64,000 bases of DNA from F1-60-MAGs104 sp964356445 (GTDB taxonomy: Bacteria > Planctomycetota > Phycisphaerae > Phycisphaerales > SM1A02). The notes beneath the pieces are model-generated. The model saw nothing but the letters and a program-made list of their open reading frames with translations, had not been told where the DNA came from and did not search any database. Position 1 is the first letter of the stretch. Each line of letters begins with the position of its first letter. Position numbers and translations under genes: made by a program. Where the stretch lies: the NCBI GenBank assembly GCA_964356445.1, contig CAYHHO010000001.1, forward strand, positions 6,154 to 70,153, in the 5' to 3' direction. Below are positions 19,378 through 27,844 of this stretch, piece by piece.

Positions 19378-19898
19378 CACATCGCTGATCCCAAGCCCAT
19401 GACTCTGCGCCATGCGCTGATCTGCCCGAGGTGCATCATGTTGTGCCCGAGCGCCATAAATGAAACCATCGCTCCGAGAGTCGGCAGGCGCTCGATCATC
19501 TGCTGCCTCGGGTTTGCCGCAGCGAAGCACGCGTCGTCGACGGTCGGCAAAATCTCTGCCACCTTCGTCCATCCGCTGACAAAGTGCCCAATCAATTCTG
19601 CCTTCGATGGATATGCCCCAGGGGTCGCAACGCACGGCGCACCCATCTTGAAGAGGTCTTGGTAGGAATCAGGAGTCTGGATTCCCTCGGGGCGACCGAT
19701 CATTCCGGCCACCATCGGCGCATAGATCGCAAGATGCCCGATGCAAAACGCTGGGCTGTTCAAGTCCGCGCGCGGCATGGTTGCAAACTGCTCAGCGGGA
19801 ATCGACTGGATCAACTTGTCGGCGTAGCCGAGCGTCATCTTCAGCGGTGCGGCGATCATCGATCCAACACAGGCATTCTTCGTCAGCGTTGTGCTCAT
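19377..19898 (-). CDS. DinB-fold (four-helix, putative metal-binding) protein
   Basis: 173 residues. The pattern resembles the DinB/YfiT superfamily: a first helix with KMTLGYADKLIQSIPAEQF, a middle His in CIGHLAIYAP, and a C-terminal helix with the paired His of LGHNMMHLGQISAWRRVMG. These three His positions usually bind one metal. Known relatives include thiol transferases and damage-inducible proteins of unclear function. It lies 76 bases after rpsG and its stop codon overlaps the start of the next gene (TGATG), so translational coupling is likely. Confidence 0.8.
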   Translation of the reverse strand: MSTTLTKNACVGSMIAAPLKMTLGYADKLIQSIPAEQFATMPRADLNSPAFCIGHLAIYAPMVAGMIGRPEGIQTPDSYQDLFKMGAPCVATPGAYPSKAELIGHFVSGWTKVAEILPTVDDACFAAANPRQQMIERLPTLGAMVSFMALGHNMMHLGQISAWRRVMGLGSAM

Positions 19899-19952
19899 GA
19901 CGAAAGCGTACCCCGAGGGGGCAATCGCAAGAAACCTGCACTGGAATCACCA

Positions 19953-19978
19953 GCCGAGAATCACTGGCCGAGAATCAC
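19953..19978. repeat. Short direct repeat at the 3' end of rpsG
   Basis: The 12-mer gccgagaatcac occurs twice with 2 bases between copies, and a partial third copy (ggaatcacca) lies just before. It sits at the rpsG stop codon. No function is evident. Confidence 0.5.
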
Positions 19979-20469
19979 CAGGCGAAGTGCGCAAACGCCT
20001 TGTTGGCATCTGCCATTCGGTGCGTGTTTTCACGCGTGGTGACCGACTTGCCTTCGTTCTTGGCAGCATCGAAGAGTTCCTTCGCAAGGCGAAGTGCAAT
20101 CGGCTTGCCCTTCTCGGAGCGAATCGCCTCGATAATCCAGCGGAACGTCAGACTCTGTGCGCGACGACGATTCAGTTGCATCGGCACCTGGTAGTTCGCT
20201 CCACCCACTCGCTTCGATCGCACTTCGACCGACGGTCGCACGTTCTCAAGCGCACGGTGGAAGAGCTCGATTGCAGTCTTCGGCAGCGCCTCCGACTTTT
20301 CCTTGTCGAGGCGGTTCTGAACCATGTCGAACGCCTCGTACACCGCGCGCTGCGCAGTGGCCTTCTTGCCGCCGTACATGATGCAGTTGATGAACTTGGC
20401 GACGATGAGATCTTGATATCGAGGATCTGGCTTGAGTTGAGACTCGCTTGCTGTGAATTGCTTGGGCAT
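19975..20469 (-). CDS. rpsG: 30S ribosomal protein S7
   Basis: 164 residues, slightly longer than the usual ~156. It binds the 3' major domain of 16S rRNA and nucleates head assembly. Landmarks: PDPRYQDLIVAKFINCIMYGGKK, VEVRSKRVGGANYQVP and MADANKAFAHFAW at the C-terminus. The start at 20469 has an AAGGAG site 7 bases upstream. It follows rpsL by about 144 bases, as in a str operon, but fusA and tuf do not follow; a DinB-fold gene does. Confidence 0.96.
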   Translation of the reverse strand: MPKQFTASESQLKPDPRYQDLIVAKFINCIMYGGKKATAQRAVYEAFDMVQNRLDKEKSEALPKTAIELFHRALENVRPSVEVRSKRVGGANYQVPMQLNRRRAQSLTFRWIIEAIRSEKGKPIALRLAKELFDAAKNEGKSVTTRENTHRMADANKAFAHFAW

Positions 20470-20613
20470 GACTGACTCCTTCTGGGCTTGCACGCGAAAT
20501 GCGTGACTGTGTTCACCGCGGCGCTGGAGGTTGGGCATCTCCGGAGAAATGCGCCGCGATTACTGCCTAGCGAGCGGAACGTCCGTCTCGCATCAACGAC
20601 CGATCTGAAACGA

Positions 20614-21003
20614 TTACTTCTTCTTGGCCACTGCTACCTTGCGCTTGACGCCGTAGAGCGAACGACCCTTCTTACGACCGTCGACGCCGAGGCAATCGAG
20701 CGTTCCGCGAACAACGTGGTAGCGAACTCCGGGAAGATCGCGAACACGACCGCCGCGAACGAGCACGATCGAGTGCTCTTGCAGATTGTGACCTTCGCCA
20801 CCGATGTATGCAGTGATTTCGCGACCGTTGGAGAGTCGAACTCGAGCCACCTTGCGGAGCGCTGAATTCGGCTTCTTTGGCGTGACTGTCTTCACCTGCA
20901 AGCAGACGCCACGGCGCTGAGGGCATGCCGCAAGATCATTGACCTTGCTCTTCGTGGCGGGGTCGCGTCGGGGCTTTCGGACAAGTTGGTTGATGGTCGG
21001 CAT
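20614..21003 (-). CDS. rpsL: 30S ribosomal protein S12
   Basis: 129 residues. It monitors codon-anticodon pairing at the decoding site. Landmarks: MPTINQLVRKPR start, CPQRRGVCLQVKTVTPKKPNSALRKVARV, GREITAYIGGEGHNLQEHS and RGGRVRDLPGVRYHVVRG. The lysines of TPKKPNS and GRKKGRS are the residues where streptomycin-resistance changes arise in other bacteria; both are wild-type here. A good promoter lies about 45 bases upstream. Confidence 0.97.
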   Translation of the reverse strand: MPTINQLVRKPRRDPATKSKVNDLAACPQRRGVCLQVKTVTPKKPNSALRKVARVRLSNGREITAYIGGEGHNLQEHSIVLVRGGRVRDLPGVRYHVVRGTLDCLGVDGRKKGRSLYGVKRKVAVAKKK

Positions 21004-21045
21004 AGGGTGATCGCTTTGAAAAATCCGTGCAATGACGGGTTGGGA

Positions 21046-21074
21046 AATATACCGAGGATTCGCCTCCAAGGCAA
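21046..21074 (-). promoter_or_regulatory. Sigma-70-like promoter for rpsL-rpsG
   Basis: On the minus strand TTGCCT (-35, bases 21069-21074) and TATATT (-10, bases 21046-21051) are separated by 17 bases, about 42 bases before the rpsL start codon. Assigned by consensus match only. Confidence 0.65.
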
Positions 21075-21090
21075 CCAACATCGACAATCC

Positions 21091-21118
21091 TTGACAGATC
21101 GTGCTGGGACGCTAGTAT
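21091..21118 (+). promoter_or_regulatory. Sigma-70-like promoter for rpmF-plsX-fabH-fabD
   Basis: TTGACA (21091-21096) and TAGTAT (21113-21118) with a 16-base spacer, about 40 bases before rpmF. It lies back to back with the rpsL promoter. A GC-rich stem (ccccacgtcgggg) follows in the leader. Confidence 0.65.
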
Positions 21119-21158
21119 CACCCCTCGCCCCACGTCGGGGTCTTCGAGGTCAATTTCC

Positions 21159-21344
21159 ATGAATCCCGTAATGAAAACTTCGCCTGGTCGCACCCGTCGG
21201 CGACGAAACCACCAGGCACTCCGCGCAGCCCACACCGTGACTTGCCCAAATTGCGGCGCAACAAAGCGCCCTCACCATGCATGCTCCTCTTGTGGATATG
21301 TGCGCCCCGGACTGCAATTGAAGGGCTTCCAGGCGAGCGCCTGA
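21159..21344 (+). CDS. rpmF: 50S ribosomal protein L32
   Basis: 61 residues. It has the basic N-terminus (GRTRRRRNHQALRA) and a Cys4 zinc ribbon (CPNCGATKRPHHACSSCGY) of the Zn-binding form of L32. The ATG at 21159 is used; an internal ATG at 21171 (MKTSPG) is also possible. It precedes plsX by 9 bases, the widely conserved rpmF-plsX-fab order that couples ribosome and lipid synthesis. Confidence 0.93.
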   Translation: MNPVMKTSPGRTRRRRNHQALRAAHTVTCPNCGATKRPHHACSSCGYVRPGLQLKGFQASA

Positions 21345-21353
21345 TAACACCCG

Positions 21354-22370
21354 ATGCGCATCGGCATCGATGTGATGGGCGGCGACAACGCTCCGGATGA
21401 AATCTTGAAGGGCTGTTTCGCTGCGCTCCCCAACCTCGGGGCGAGTGATCATCTTGTCCTGATTGGCGATGCAGGCTTGATCAATGAAGCGATCGCAGAG
21501 CGCGGCATCAAGGCAACCCAGATTGAAGTTGTAGGAACGACTGAAGTCATCGGGATGGATGAGTCCCCCGTTGACGCCGTTCGCGCGAAGAAGGACTCGT
21601 CCATCGTCATCATGGGGCGCATGGCCTCTCCGAAATTGGAGAACCGGCTCGCAGCTGTGATTTCCGCCGGAAACACGGGCGCGTGCGTTGCTGCGGCCCA
21701 GTTGCACATGCGCCGTCTTGAGGGAGTCGTTCGCCCTGGTATTGCTGTCACCGTGCCGACCTTTGCAGGTCCCATCGTGTTGATTGACGTCGGCGCAAAC
21801 ATCGAACCCAAGGCGCAGCACCTCGCGCAGTATGGGGTGATGGGCGACATCTATGCACAGCGCGTGCTCGGCATCACCAACCCACGAGTTGCACTCATGA
21901 ATGTAGGTGGCGAAGAACAAAAGGGAACACAGGAAATGCGCGATGCGCGCGACCTGCTGCGTTCCACCGAAGGACTGAATTTCACTGGATTCGTCGAAGG
22001 CCGCGGCGTCTTCAATGGAGACGCGGACGTCGTGATCACGGATGGCATCGTTGGCAATGTCATGCTGAAGATGGCTGAAGGACTTTCGTCGGGCATCTTC
22101 AAGGCCCTTGCGAAGGAGGTCTTCGCGATCGATCCAACCCTTGCATCGCGACTCGAACCTGTCGTGAAGAGTTTGTATTCCAAGTACGACTACCACGAGT
22201 ATGGCGGAGCGCCGCTCTTGGGCGTCAATGGGGTCTGCCTCATCTCACATGGATCGAGCGTCGCGCGCACCATTACCAATGCGATTCGCCGCGCAAGAAA
22301 CTTTGTCGACCTCGGTGTGAATGAGATCATCGTCGAACGGCTCGCCGCCGCGCCACATCTGGTTGCATGA
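21354..22370 (+). CDS. plsX: Phosphate acyltransferase PlsX
   Basis: 338 residues. It converts acyl-ACP and phosphate to acyl-phosphate, the first step of phosphatidic acid synthesis in most bacteria. Recognised by MRIGIDVMGGDNAPDEILKG at the start, SVIMGRMAS-like and SAGNTGACVAAA segments, VLIDVGANIEPKAQHLAQ, EGRGVFNGDADVVITDGIVGN and the C-terminal GGAPLLGVNGVCLISHGSS. It acts at the inner face of the membrane. It lies between rpmF and fabH; plsY is not in the window. Confidence 0.97.
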   Translation: MRIGIDVMGGDNAPDEILKGCFAALPNLGASDHLVLIGDAGLINEAIAERGIKATQIEVVGTTEVIGMDESPVDAVRAKKDSSIVIMGRMASPKLENRLAAVISAGNTGACVAAAQLHMRRLEGVVRPGIAVTVPTFAGPIVLIDVGANIEPKAQHLAQYGVMGDIYAQRVLGITNPRVALMNVGGEEQKGTQEMRDARDLLRSTEGLNFTGFVEGRGVFNGDADVVITDGIVGNVMLKMAEGLSSGIFKALAKEVFAIDPTLASRLEPVVKSLYSKYDYHEYGGAPLLGVNGVCLISHGSSVARTITNAIRRARNFVDLGVNEIIVERLAAAPHLVA

Positions 22371-22380
22371 GCGAGAGCGC

Positions 22381-23385
22381 ATGAGTCAATCGGCACCTCC
22401 CTTTGGCGTCCGCATCCGCGGGACAGGATCCTTCGTCCCCCAGCGCGTCCTGACCAATGACGACCTGTCGAAGATCTTGGACACGAGCGACGAGTGGATC
22501 CACCAGCGAACTGGCATCAGGGAACGGCGCATCTGCGATCCGACGGTTGAGGGCACATTCACGATGGCTCGCGATGCGCTCAAGAATGCGCTCGACGCGG
22601 CTGAAATGAAAGGGTCTGACCTCGACCTCATCATCGTCGGAACGGTGACTGCAGAGATGACTTGTCCGTCCGTGGCGGCTCGCGTTGGCGCAGCATTGGG
22701 GGCGATCCCAGCTCCGGCGTTCGACATCGGTGCCGCCTGTTGTGGATTCGTCTATGGAATGAACATCGCCCAAGCGCTCATCAAGTCTGGGCAATTCAAG
22801 AACATCGGCGTGGTTGGATCCGAAGCGATGAGCACCATTGTTGACTACAGCGACCGCACGGTTTCAATCCTCTTCGGAGATTCGGCTGGAGCTGCGATCT
22901 TGTCACGGGATCCCGACCCGAGAATCGGATGCCTCTATCAGACGATGGGATCTGACGGAAGTGGCTGGCACTCGCTCTATCTGCCTCGGCGACTGCAAGA
23001 GGTGCCCGAAGTTGACAAGGCAAATCCGATTGCGCTTGGAAACCTTCGCATGAATGGCAAAGAGGTCTTTCGATTTGCTGTGACCAAGTTCAGAGAGGTC
23101 ATCGAGGATGCGATGTCGAAGACGGGGCTGACCCCTGAGAGCGTCGGCCAGGTGATCTGCCATCAATCCAACGTCCGCATCATTGAAGCTGCGCGAGAGA
23201 AACTCGGGCTTCCGCACGAAAAGGTCTACATCAACATCGACAAGTTTGGAAACAGTTCTGCCGGAAGCGTGGGGCTTTGTCTTGACCAACTGTGGCGAGC
23301 CGGAAAGATCGAGAAAGAACGCCCATTCGTGATGGTTGCGTTCGGCGGCGGGCTCACTTGGGCGAGCGGCGTTTGGCGCATCTAG
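22381..23385 (+). CDS. fabH: 3-oxoacyl-ACP synthase III
   Basis: 334 residues. It starts fatty-acid synthesis by condensing acetyl-CoA (or another starter) with malonyl-ACP. The active-site Cys is in FDIGAACCGFVYG, the His in VICHQSNVRII, and the Asn in KFGNSSAGSVGL. The ATG at 22381 gives the standard N-terminus (VRIRGTGSFVPQRVLTND) and lies 10 bases after plsX. The segment TSDEWIHQRTGIRERR is diagnostic. Confidence 0.97.
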   Translation: MSQSAPPFGVRIRGTGSFVPQRVLTNDDLSKILDTSDEWIHQRTGIRERRICDPTVEGTFTMARDALKNALDAAEMKGSDLDLIIVGTVTAEMTCPSVAARVGAALGAIPAPAFDIGAACCGFVYGMNIAQALIKSGQFKNIGVVGSEAMSTIVDYSDRTVSILFGDSAGAAILSRDPDPRIGCLYQTMGSDGSGWHSLYLPRRLQEVPEVDKANPIALGNLRMNGKEVFRFAVTKFREVIEDAMSKTGLTPESVGQVICHQSNVRIIEAAREKLGLPHEKVYINIDKFGNSSAGSVGLCLDQLWRAGKIEKERPFVMVAFGGGLTWASGVWRI

Positions 23386-23435
23386 ACAACGCAAGTTCTC
23401 TTCGTTCAACTGCACAACTCAAGGGCAATTCCGCG

Positions 23436-24410
23436 ATGACTCAATCCATGATCTTCCTTTGCCCAGGTCAAGGTGCGCAGTCGGTGGGAATGGGGCGTTC
23501 GTGGAACGATTCCAACCGAGCCGCCGCCGAGATCTTCGCACGCGCAGACTCTGTGCTGGGGAGTTCGCTGGGGAGTTCGCTTGGCAGCCCGCTCTCCAAA
23601 CTCTGCTTTGAAGGACCAGCCGAGACGCTCCATCGAACCGATGTCAGCCAGCCTGCGCTCTACACCTGTGCAGTCGCGAGTTTTCATGCGCTCCAAGAAC
23701 AATTCGGCAGTGTGACCATTGCGGCGCTGGCTGGTCTGTCGCTGGGGGAGTACACAGCACTCCACCTCGCAGGTGCGTTCTCCTTTGAGGATGGACTGAA
23801 ACTCGTCGCGACGCGCGGCCGACTCATGCAAGCGGCTGCCGAAGCGAGCAAGGGTGGGATGGTCGCGCTCATCGGTGCTGATGAAGCGCAGGCACAGGCG
23901 GTGTGTGATGGCGCAGCGCCGGCGAGTTCTGGTGAGGTGCTCGTGTGCGCCAACTTCAACGCGCTCGGACAGATCGTCCTCTCAGGACACGCATCCGCGT
24001 GTGATCGAGCACTCGAAATCGCATCGACAGTCGGATGCCGCGCTACGAAACTCCAGGTTGCAGGGGCGTTTCATTCGCCGCTGATGGCGTCGGCAGCTGA
24101 GTCGATGAAAGGAGCGCTTGCGGAAGTACGATTCGGGCCGCTCACGCATCCCGTCTGGAGCAATGTCACCGCGCGACCGCACGATCCAACCAACTCGGCA
24201 ACGCTGAAGAAACTCCTTGTTGATCAGATCGTTTGCCCCGTAAGATGGAGCCAGAGCATGTCGGCACTCGTTGGAGAACTCCCCACCGATGCCCAGCGCC
24301 CGACCTTTCACGAGTTGGCGCCGGGCAGCGTGCTCAAGGGATTGATGCGTCGGATCGACAAGAGTTGCGAGGTCACAAGCCATGACAAATTTGACAAAGT
24401 TGACAAATAG
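23436..24410 (+). CDS. fabD: Malonyl-CoA-ACP transacylase
   Basis: 324 residues. It loads malonyl groups onto ACP. FLCPGQGAQSVGMG at the N-terminus and the nucleophile motif LAGLSLGEYTALHLAG are clear; the usual GHSLGE reads GLSLGE, so the residue before the Ser is Leu. The catalytic His is in VAGAFHSPLM. A 12-bp tandem repeat (23556-23591) codes for LGSSLGSSLGSPL in a loop. Bases 24382-24410 overlap the next gene. Confidence 0.93.
   Translation: MTQSMIFLCPGQGAQSVGMGRSWNDSNRAAAEIFARADSVLGSSLGSSLGSPLSKLCFEGPAETLHRTDVSQPALYTCAVASFHALQEQFGSVTIAALAGLSLGEYTALHLAGAFSFEDGLKLVATRGRLMQAAAEASKGGMVALIGADEAQAQAVCDGAAPASSGEVLVCANFNALGQIVLSGHASACDRALEIASTVGCRATKLQVAGAFHSPLMASAAESMKGALAEVRFGPLTHPVWSNVTARPHDPTNSATLKKLLVDQIVCPVRWSQSMSALVGELPTDAQRPTFHELAPGSVLKGLMRRIDKSCEVTSHDKFDKVDK
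23556..23591. repeat. 12-bp tandem repeat inside fabD
   Basis: Two exact copies of ctggggagttcg followed by a degenerate third (cttggcagcccg). The length keeps the frame and adds Gly-Ser-Ser-Leu units in a surface loop of FabD. Confidence 0.8.
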
Positions 24411-25254
24411 AACAAGTCCAACACCTTCCCCAAACCAGCCCCACTTCGTTGCATCGATCGATGCCAACTTCGCGCGCCGCGCGACCGTGCGTTTCGCGCT
24501 CGCGTCGACGATCTGCATCCTCGTCTCTGTCGGGCTCGCAGCCTGTGGTGAAGGAGAAGAGGCTGCACCAGCGCCGGTCGCGCGCTATGAACCCCCACCG
24601 CCCCCACCGCCACCGCCGGAAGTTTCGGTCAAGTCGATCGATGAACTGATGAAGGAACTTGGCATTGACTCCCGAGTCAGTTTGCCCGAGCACCTTGCAC
24701 CCGACACGACCGAAAAGCGCATCGCAGTCTTGAAGTTCTGGGATGCGTTCGCAAAGGGCGACGACATCTACCTATCCGCACGGATGTCGGATCTTGACCG
24801 CAAGGTTCTCGCCGCAATGACAAAGGGTCAAGAGTGGAAGGCAACCACGGCAAGCATCACTTCGATCGACGTCCAATGCAAAGATGAGGACGGCGGATTC
24901 GCGACGTTTGGGCTTGTCACTTCGGGTGCGGTTGAACAGGCGATGCTGTGGGACGCAGTCCAGACCGGCGACGAGGCATCATTCACGGCATTCCCCGGAA
25001 CCCAAGACATCATTGCGCATCTCTCGGGCGCTGACTCGATCGAGTCTTGGAAGACCTACATCAACGGCCTCTTTGACAAGTACGCAAACATGCCCGATGA
25101 AGTCGTTGAGATTCCTCAGAGCGATGTGCAACTGGCAGAGGGTTCTCCCGCGGAGGGCGACGGCAGCGGAGACACCCCATCGGCACCTCCCCCTGGTGGT
25201 GGCTCGGGCGGTGGCGTGCTGAGAAAAAAGCCTCACGCGCCGATTCCAGACTAA
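24382..25254 (+). CDS. Putative lipoprotein with proline-rich linker, unknown function
   Basis: 290 residues. An N-terminal hydrophobic stretch ends in a lipobox (CILVSVGLAAC, Cys about residue 55), so it is probably a lipoprotein. A run of nine prolines follows, then a globular alpha/beta region (residues about 80-260) and a low-complexity Gly/Ser/Pro tail. No family is recognised. The start at 24382 overlaps fabD by 29 bases in another frame; a later start closer to the lipobox (for example at RRATVRFALAS) would be more usual. Confidence 0.65.
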   Translation: MTNLTKLTNRTSPTPSPNQPHFVASIDANFARRATVRFALASTICILVSVGLAACGEGEEAAPAPVARYEPPPPPPPPPEVSVKSIDELMKELGIDSRVSLPEHLAPDTTEKRIAVLKFWDAFAKGDDIYLSARMSDLDRKVLAAMTKGQEWKATTASITSIDVQCKDEDGGFATFGLVTSGAVEQAMLWDAVQTGDEASFTAFPGTQDIIAHLSGADSIESWKTYINGLFDKYANMPDEVVEIPQSDVQLAEGSPAEGDGSGDTPSAPPPGGGSGGGVLRKKPHAPIPD

Positions 25255-25304
25255 TCGGACAAGAAGTCGCTGGTTGAGTAGGCGATCGGTCTGCAGCGAC
25301 TCAG

Positions 25305-26078
25305 TTACATCGCCAAACCACCGTCAATCGAGAGCACATGCCCTGTGAGGTAGCCCGCCTCATCGGATGCAACAAACGAAACAGCTGCCGCGATGTCGGC
25401 GCCAGTGCCAAATCGCTTCAACGGGATCGCTGGCAGCACCGCCTCGCGCACCGCCGCTGGGAGCGCTCCCGTCATGTCTGTGTCGATGAATCCCGGGGCA
25501 ATCAAATTCGCCGTGATGCCCTTGCCGCCAAGTTCTTTCGCAATCGACTTGGTGAGCCCCATGAGACCCGCCTTTGCGGCAGCGTAATTGGCTTGCCCTG
25601 GATTTCCCATGATCCCCGCGACCGAACCCATGTTGACGATCCGTCCGAATCGCCCACGCATCATGGGGCGCGCAGCAGTGCGGCAAGCCACAAAAGCCGA
25701 GCGAAGGTTGACTCGAATGACATCGTCGAAGTCGTCATCACTCATGCGAAGGATCAGCCCGTCCTTTGTGATCCCCGCGTTGTTCACCATGATGTCGAGT
25801 CGACCGTGCCGCTCAGCGACCGCTTCGATCGCAGCCGCGAGCCCTGCGCCATCTCCAACATCGCACGACTGCATCTCGCATGTGCCACCAGCAGCGACGA
25901 TCTCCGCCTCCAATGCCGCGAGTTGTTCGAGATTGCGCGCGAACCCAACGACATGGCGACCATCAGATGCCAAGCGAAGTGCGATGGCCCGACCGATTCC
26001 TCGGCTGGCTCCTGTGACGATGGCAACTCGCTTGTCGATTGTGCGCTCCTTTTCTACTGATCGGTGGGCGGGGATCAT
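25305..26078 (-). CDS. fabG: 3-oxoacyl-ACP reductase
   Basis: SDR-fold enzyme that reduces 3-oxoacyl-ACP with NADPH in fatty-acid elongation. Cofactor motif TGASRGIGRAIA, NNAGITKD, the Ser-Tyr-Lys triad in NMGSVAGIMGNPGQANYAAAKAG, and the C-terminal GYLTGHVLSIDGGLAM. The ATG at 26078 gives 257 residues, about 10 more than usual. An ideal AAAGGAG site (26045-26051) points instead to an ATC codon at 26039 that would yield the typical M-DKRVAIVTG start. fabG is opposite the other fab genes and divergent from acpP-fabF. Confidence 0.93.
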   Translation of the reverse strand: MIPAHRSVEKERTIDKRVAIVTGASRGIGRAIALRLASDGRHVVGFARNLEQLAALEAEIVAAGGTCEMQSCDVGDGAGLAAAIEAVAERHGRLDIMVNNAGITKDGLILRMSDDDFDDVIRVNLRSAFVACRTAARPMMRGRFGRIVNMGSVAGIMGNPGQANYAAAKAGLMGLTKSIAKELGGKGITANLIAPGFIDTDMTGALPAAVREAVLPAIPLKRFGTGADIAAAVSFVASDEAGYLTGHVLSIDGGLAM

Positions 26079-26239
26079 AACCTCGTAGCGCGGCGACTGA
26101 ATTGCGCTGACACTTCGTGGACCGTGATCGCCCACCCCTTTCCGATTCTCGTTATCATCCAATTCGTCGGCGATTGCCGATATGATTGTCCCGTCCGAAT
26201 CAGTCCAAACGATCAAAAGTCCCAAACGAGGAGCCACCC
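26079..26239. promoter_or_regulatory. Divergent intergenic region between fabG and acpP
   Basis: 161 bases between the start codons of fabG (minus) and acpP (plus) must hold promoters for both. A TATGAT hexamer at about 26180 could be a -10 for acpP, but no -35 at proper spacing was found. No operator palindrome was recognised. Confidence 0.35.
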
Positions 26240-26518
26240 GTGACAGAAGCAGAGATTCAAGAGAAGGTCATCGCAATCGTCGCCGAACAAATGGGTGTCG
26301 ACAAGGCCGAGATCAAGCGCGAGACCAGTTTCACCAATGATCTCAACGCAGACAGCCTCGACATCGTTGAATTGGTGATGGAATTTGAGGATCAGTTTGG
26401 AACCTCGATTCCCGACGACCAAGGCGACAAACTTCAGACCGTCGGAGCCGCCATCGATTACATCAAGGCGAACTTTGGTGCGGGTCCTAAGGGCGATGCA
26501 GCCAAGAGCGCGAGTTGA
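26240..26518 (+). CDS. acpP: Acyl carrier protein
   Basis: 92 residues, slightly longer than the usual 75-80 owing to a C-terminal tail (GAGPKGDAAKSAS). The phosphopantetheine Ser lies in LNADSLDIVELVMEFED. A GTG start at 26240 is preceded by AGGAG at a 6-base distance, and the protein then begins TEAEIQEKVIAIVAEQ, as in other ACPs. Upstream in-frame codons would add an unrelated basic extension. It carries the growing acyl chain and leads into fabF. Confidence 0.95.
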   Translation: MTEAEIQEKVIAIVAEQMGVDKAEIKRETSFTNDLNADSLDIVELVMEFEDQFGTSIPDDQGDKLQTVGAAIDYIKANFGAGPKGDAAKSAS

Positions 26519-26576
26519 TTTCGCTCGCCATCATCGTGTGCCTTCCATTCGGCAAGCAATTGGATAACAACGGGCT

Positions 26577-27833
26577 TTGCGGACAATAACGCTGCGGCGC
26601 GTGGTGGTGACGGGCTTGGGTGCACTCACCCCGGTCGGCAATAGCGTTGCGCAGACATGGGATGGGATGGTCAATGGTCGATCGGGGATCGACTCGATCA
26701 CGCTTTTCAATGCGGACGAAGACTGGGGTGTTCGATTCGCCGGTGAAGTGCGGGGATTTGATGTCAGCACGATCGCAGATGTCCGGGAAGCGCGACGATT
26801 CGACCGGTTTGCCCTCCTCGCGCTCGGTGCAGCGACCGAAGCAGCGAAGGATGCGGGATTCGACGGTCAATCAGGCGACCCCTATCGACACGGGGTGGCC
26901 ATCGGATCTGGCATCGGAGGCGTTGGAACGATAGAAGCTGGCGTTCGGGGCATGGCCCTCGGCGGCAACCGAAAAATCGGACCGTTCACAGTGCCGAGAC
27001 TCATGGTGAATGCCGGCGCCGGACAGGTCTCGATCCGGTTCAATCTGCGTGGCGCAAACATCGCAACGGCTACCGCATGCGCGACGGGATCACATGCAAT
27101 CGGCGCCGCGTTCCATTTGATTCAGCGCGGAGATGCCGATCTGATGTTTGCTGGAGGAGCAGAAGCTGCCGTCACGCCGCTTTGCATCGGATCGTTCGCC
27201 GCGATGAAGGCGCTCTCCACGCGCAATGATGCGCCGAAACTTGCATCGCGACCATTTGACAAAGATCGAGATGGGTTCGTGCTTTCTGAAGGAGCCGCGG
27301 TGATCGTGCTCGAAGAGTTCGAGCGCGCTAAGAAACGCGGGGCACACATCTACGCCGAAGTGCTTGGATTTGGCTCGTCGGGCGATGCATTTCACATCGC
27401 GGCGCCCGAAGAGCACGGCGCTGGAGCGCAGCGCGCGATGTCCAATGCCCTCCAGGATGCGGAGGTTGCACCAGAGCGCGTCGGCTATATCAATGCACAC
27501 GGGACGAGCACGCCGCTGGGAGATGCGGCAGAAGTCTCTGCGGTCAACGCACTCTTCGGCGCTCACGCCAAGTCGCTCGCGATGAGTTCAACAAAGTCAG
27601 TCACTGGCCACGCCCTCGGCGCAGCTGGCGGAATTGAAAGCATCGCGACGATTCTTGCGCTGGAGAAGTCCACGCTTCCCCCCACGATCAATCTCGATTG
27701 CCCCGATGAGGGGTTCGATCTGGACTTCGTCGCCAACACTGCGCAGGAGCGCCCGATTCAGATTGCCCTGAACAACTCCTTCGGTTTCGGCGGGCACAAC
27801 ACCTCGATCGTCTTCGGCAGATTCGACGGCTGA
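26577..27833 (+). CDS. fabF: 3-oxoacyl-ACP synthase II
   Basis: 418 residues. It elongates acyl-ACP by condensation with malonyl-ACP. Cys-His-His catalytic set: ATACATGSHAIG, NAHGTSTPLGD and KSVTGHALGAAGG, with the C-terminal NNSFGFGGHNTSIVF. The start is weakly supported: a TTG at 26577 without a clear ribosome site. The family N-terminus (RRVVVTGLGALTPVG) begins six residues later. It is 58 bases after acpP and 11 bases before the GH15 gene. Confidence 0.94.
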   Translation: MRTITLRRVVVTGLGALTPVGNSVAQTWDGMVNGRSGIDSITLFNADEDWGVRFAGEVRGFDVSTIADVREARRFDRFALLALGAATEAAKDAGFDGQSGDPYRHGVAIGSGIGGVGTIEAGVRGMALGGNRKIGPFTVPRLMVNAGAGQVSIRFNLRGANIATATACATGSHAIGAAFHLIQRGDADLMFAGGAEAAVTPLCIGSFAAMKALSTRNDAPKLASRPFDKDRDGFVLSEGAAVIVLEEFERAKKRGAHIYAEVLGFGSSGDAFHIAAPEEHGAGAQRAMSNALQDAEVAPERVGYINAHGTSTPLGDAAEVSAVNALFGAHAKSLAMSSTKSVTGHALGAAGGIESIATILALEKSTLPPTINLDCPDEGFDLDFVANTAQERPIQIALNNSFGFGGHNTSIVFGRFDG

Positions 27834-27844
27834 TCGGCTTTTCC

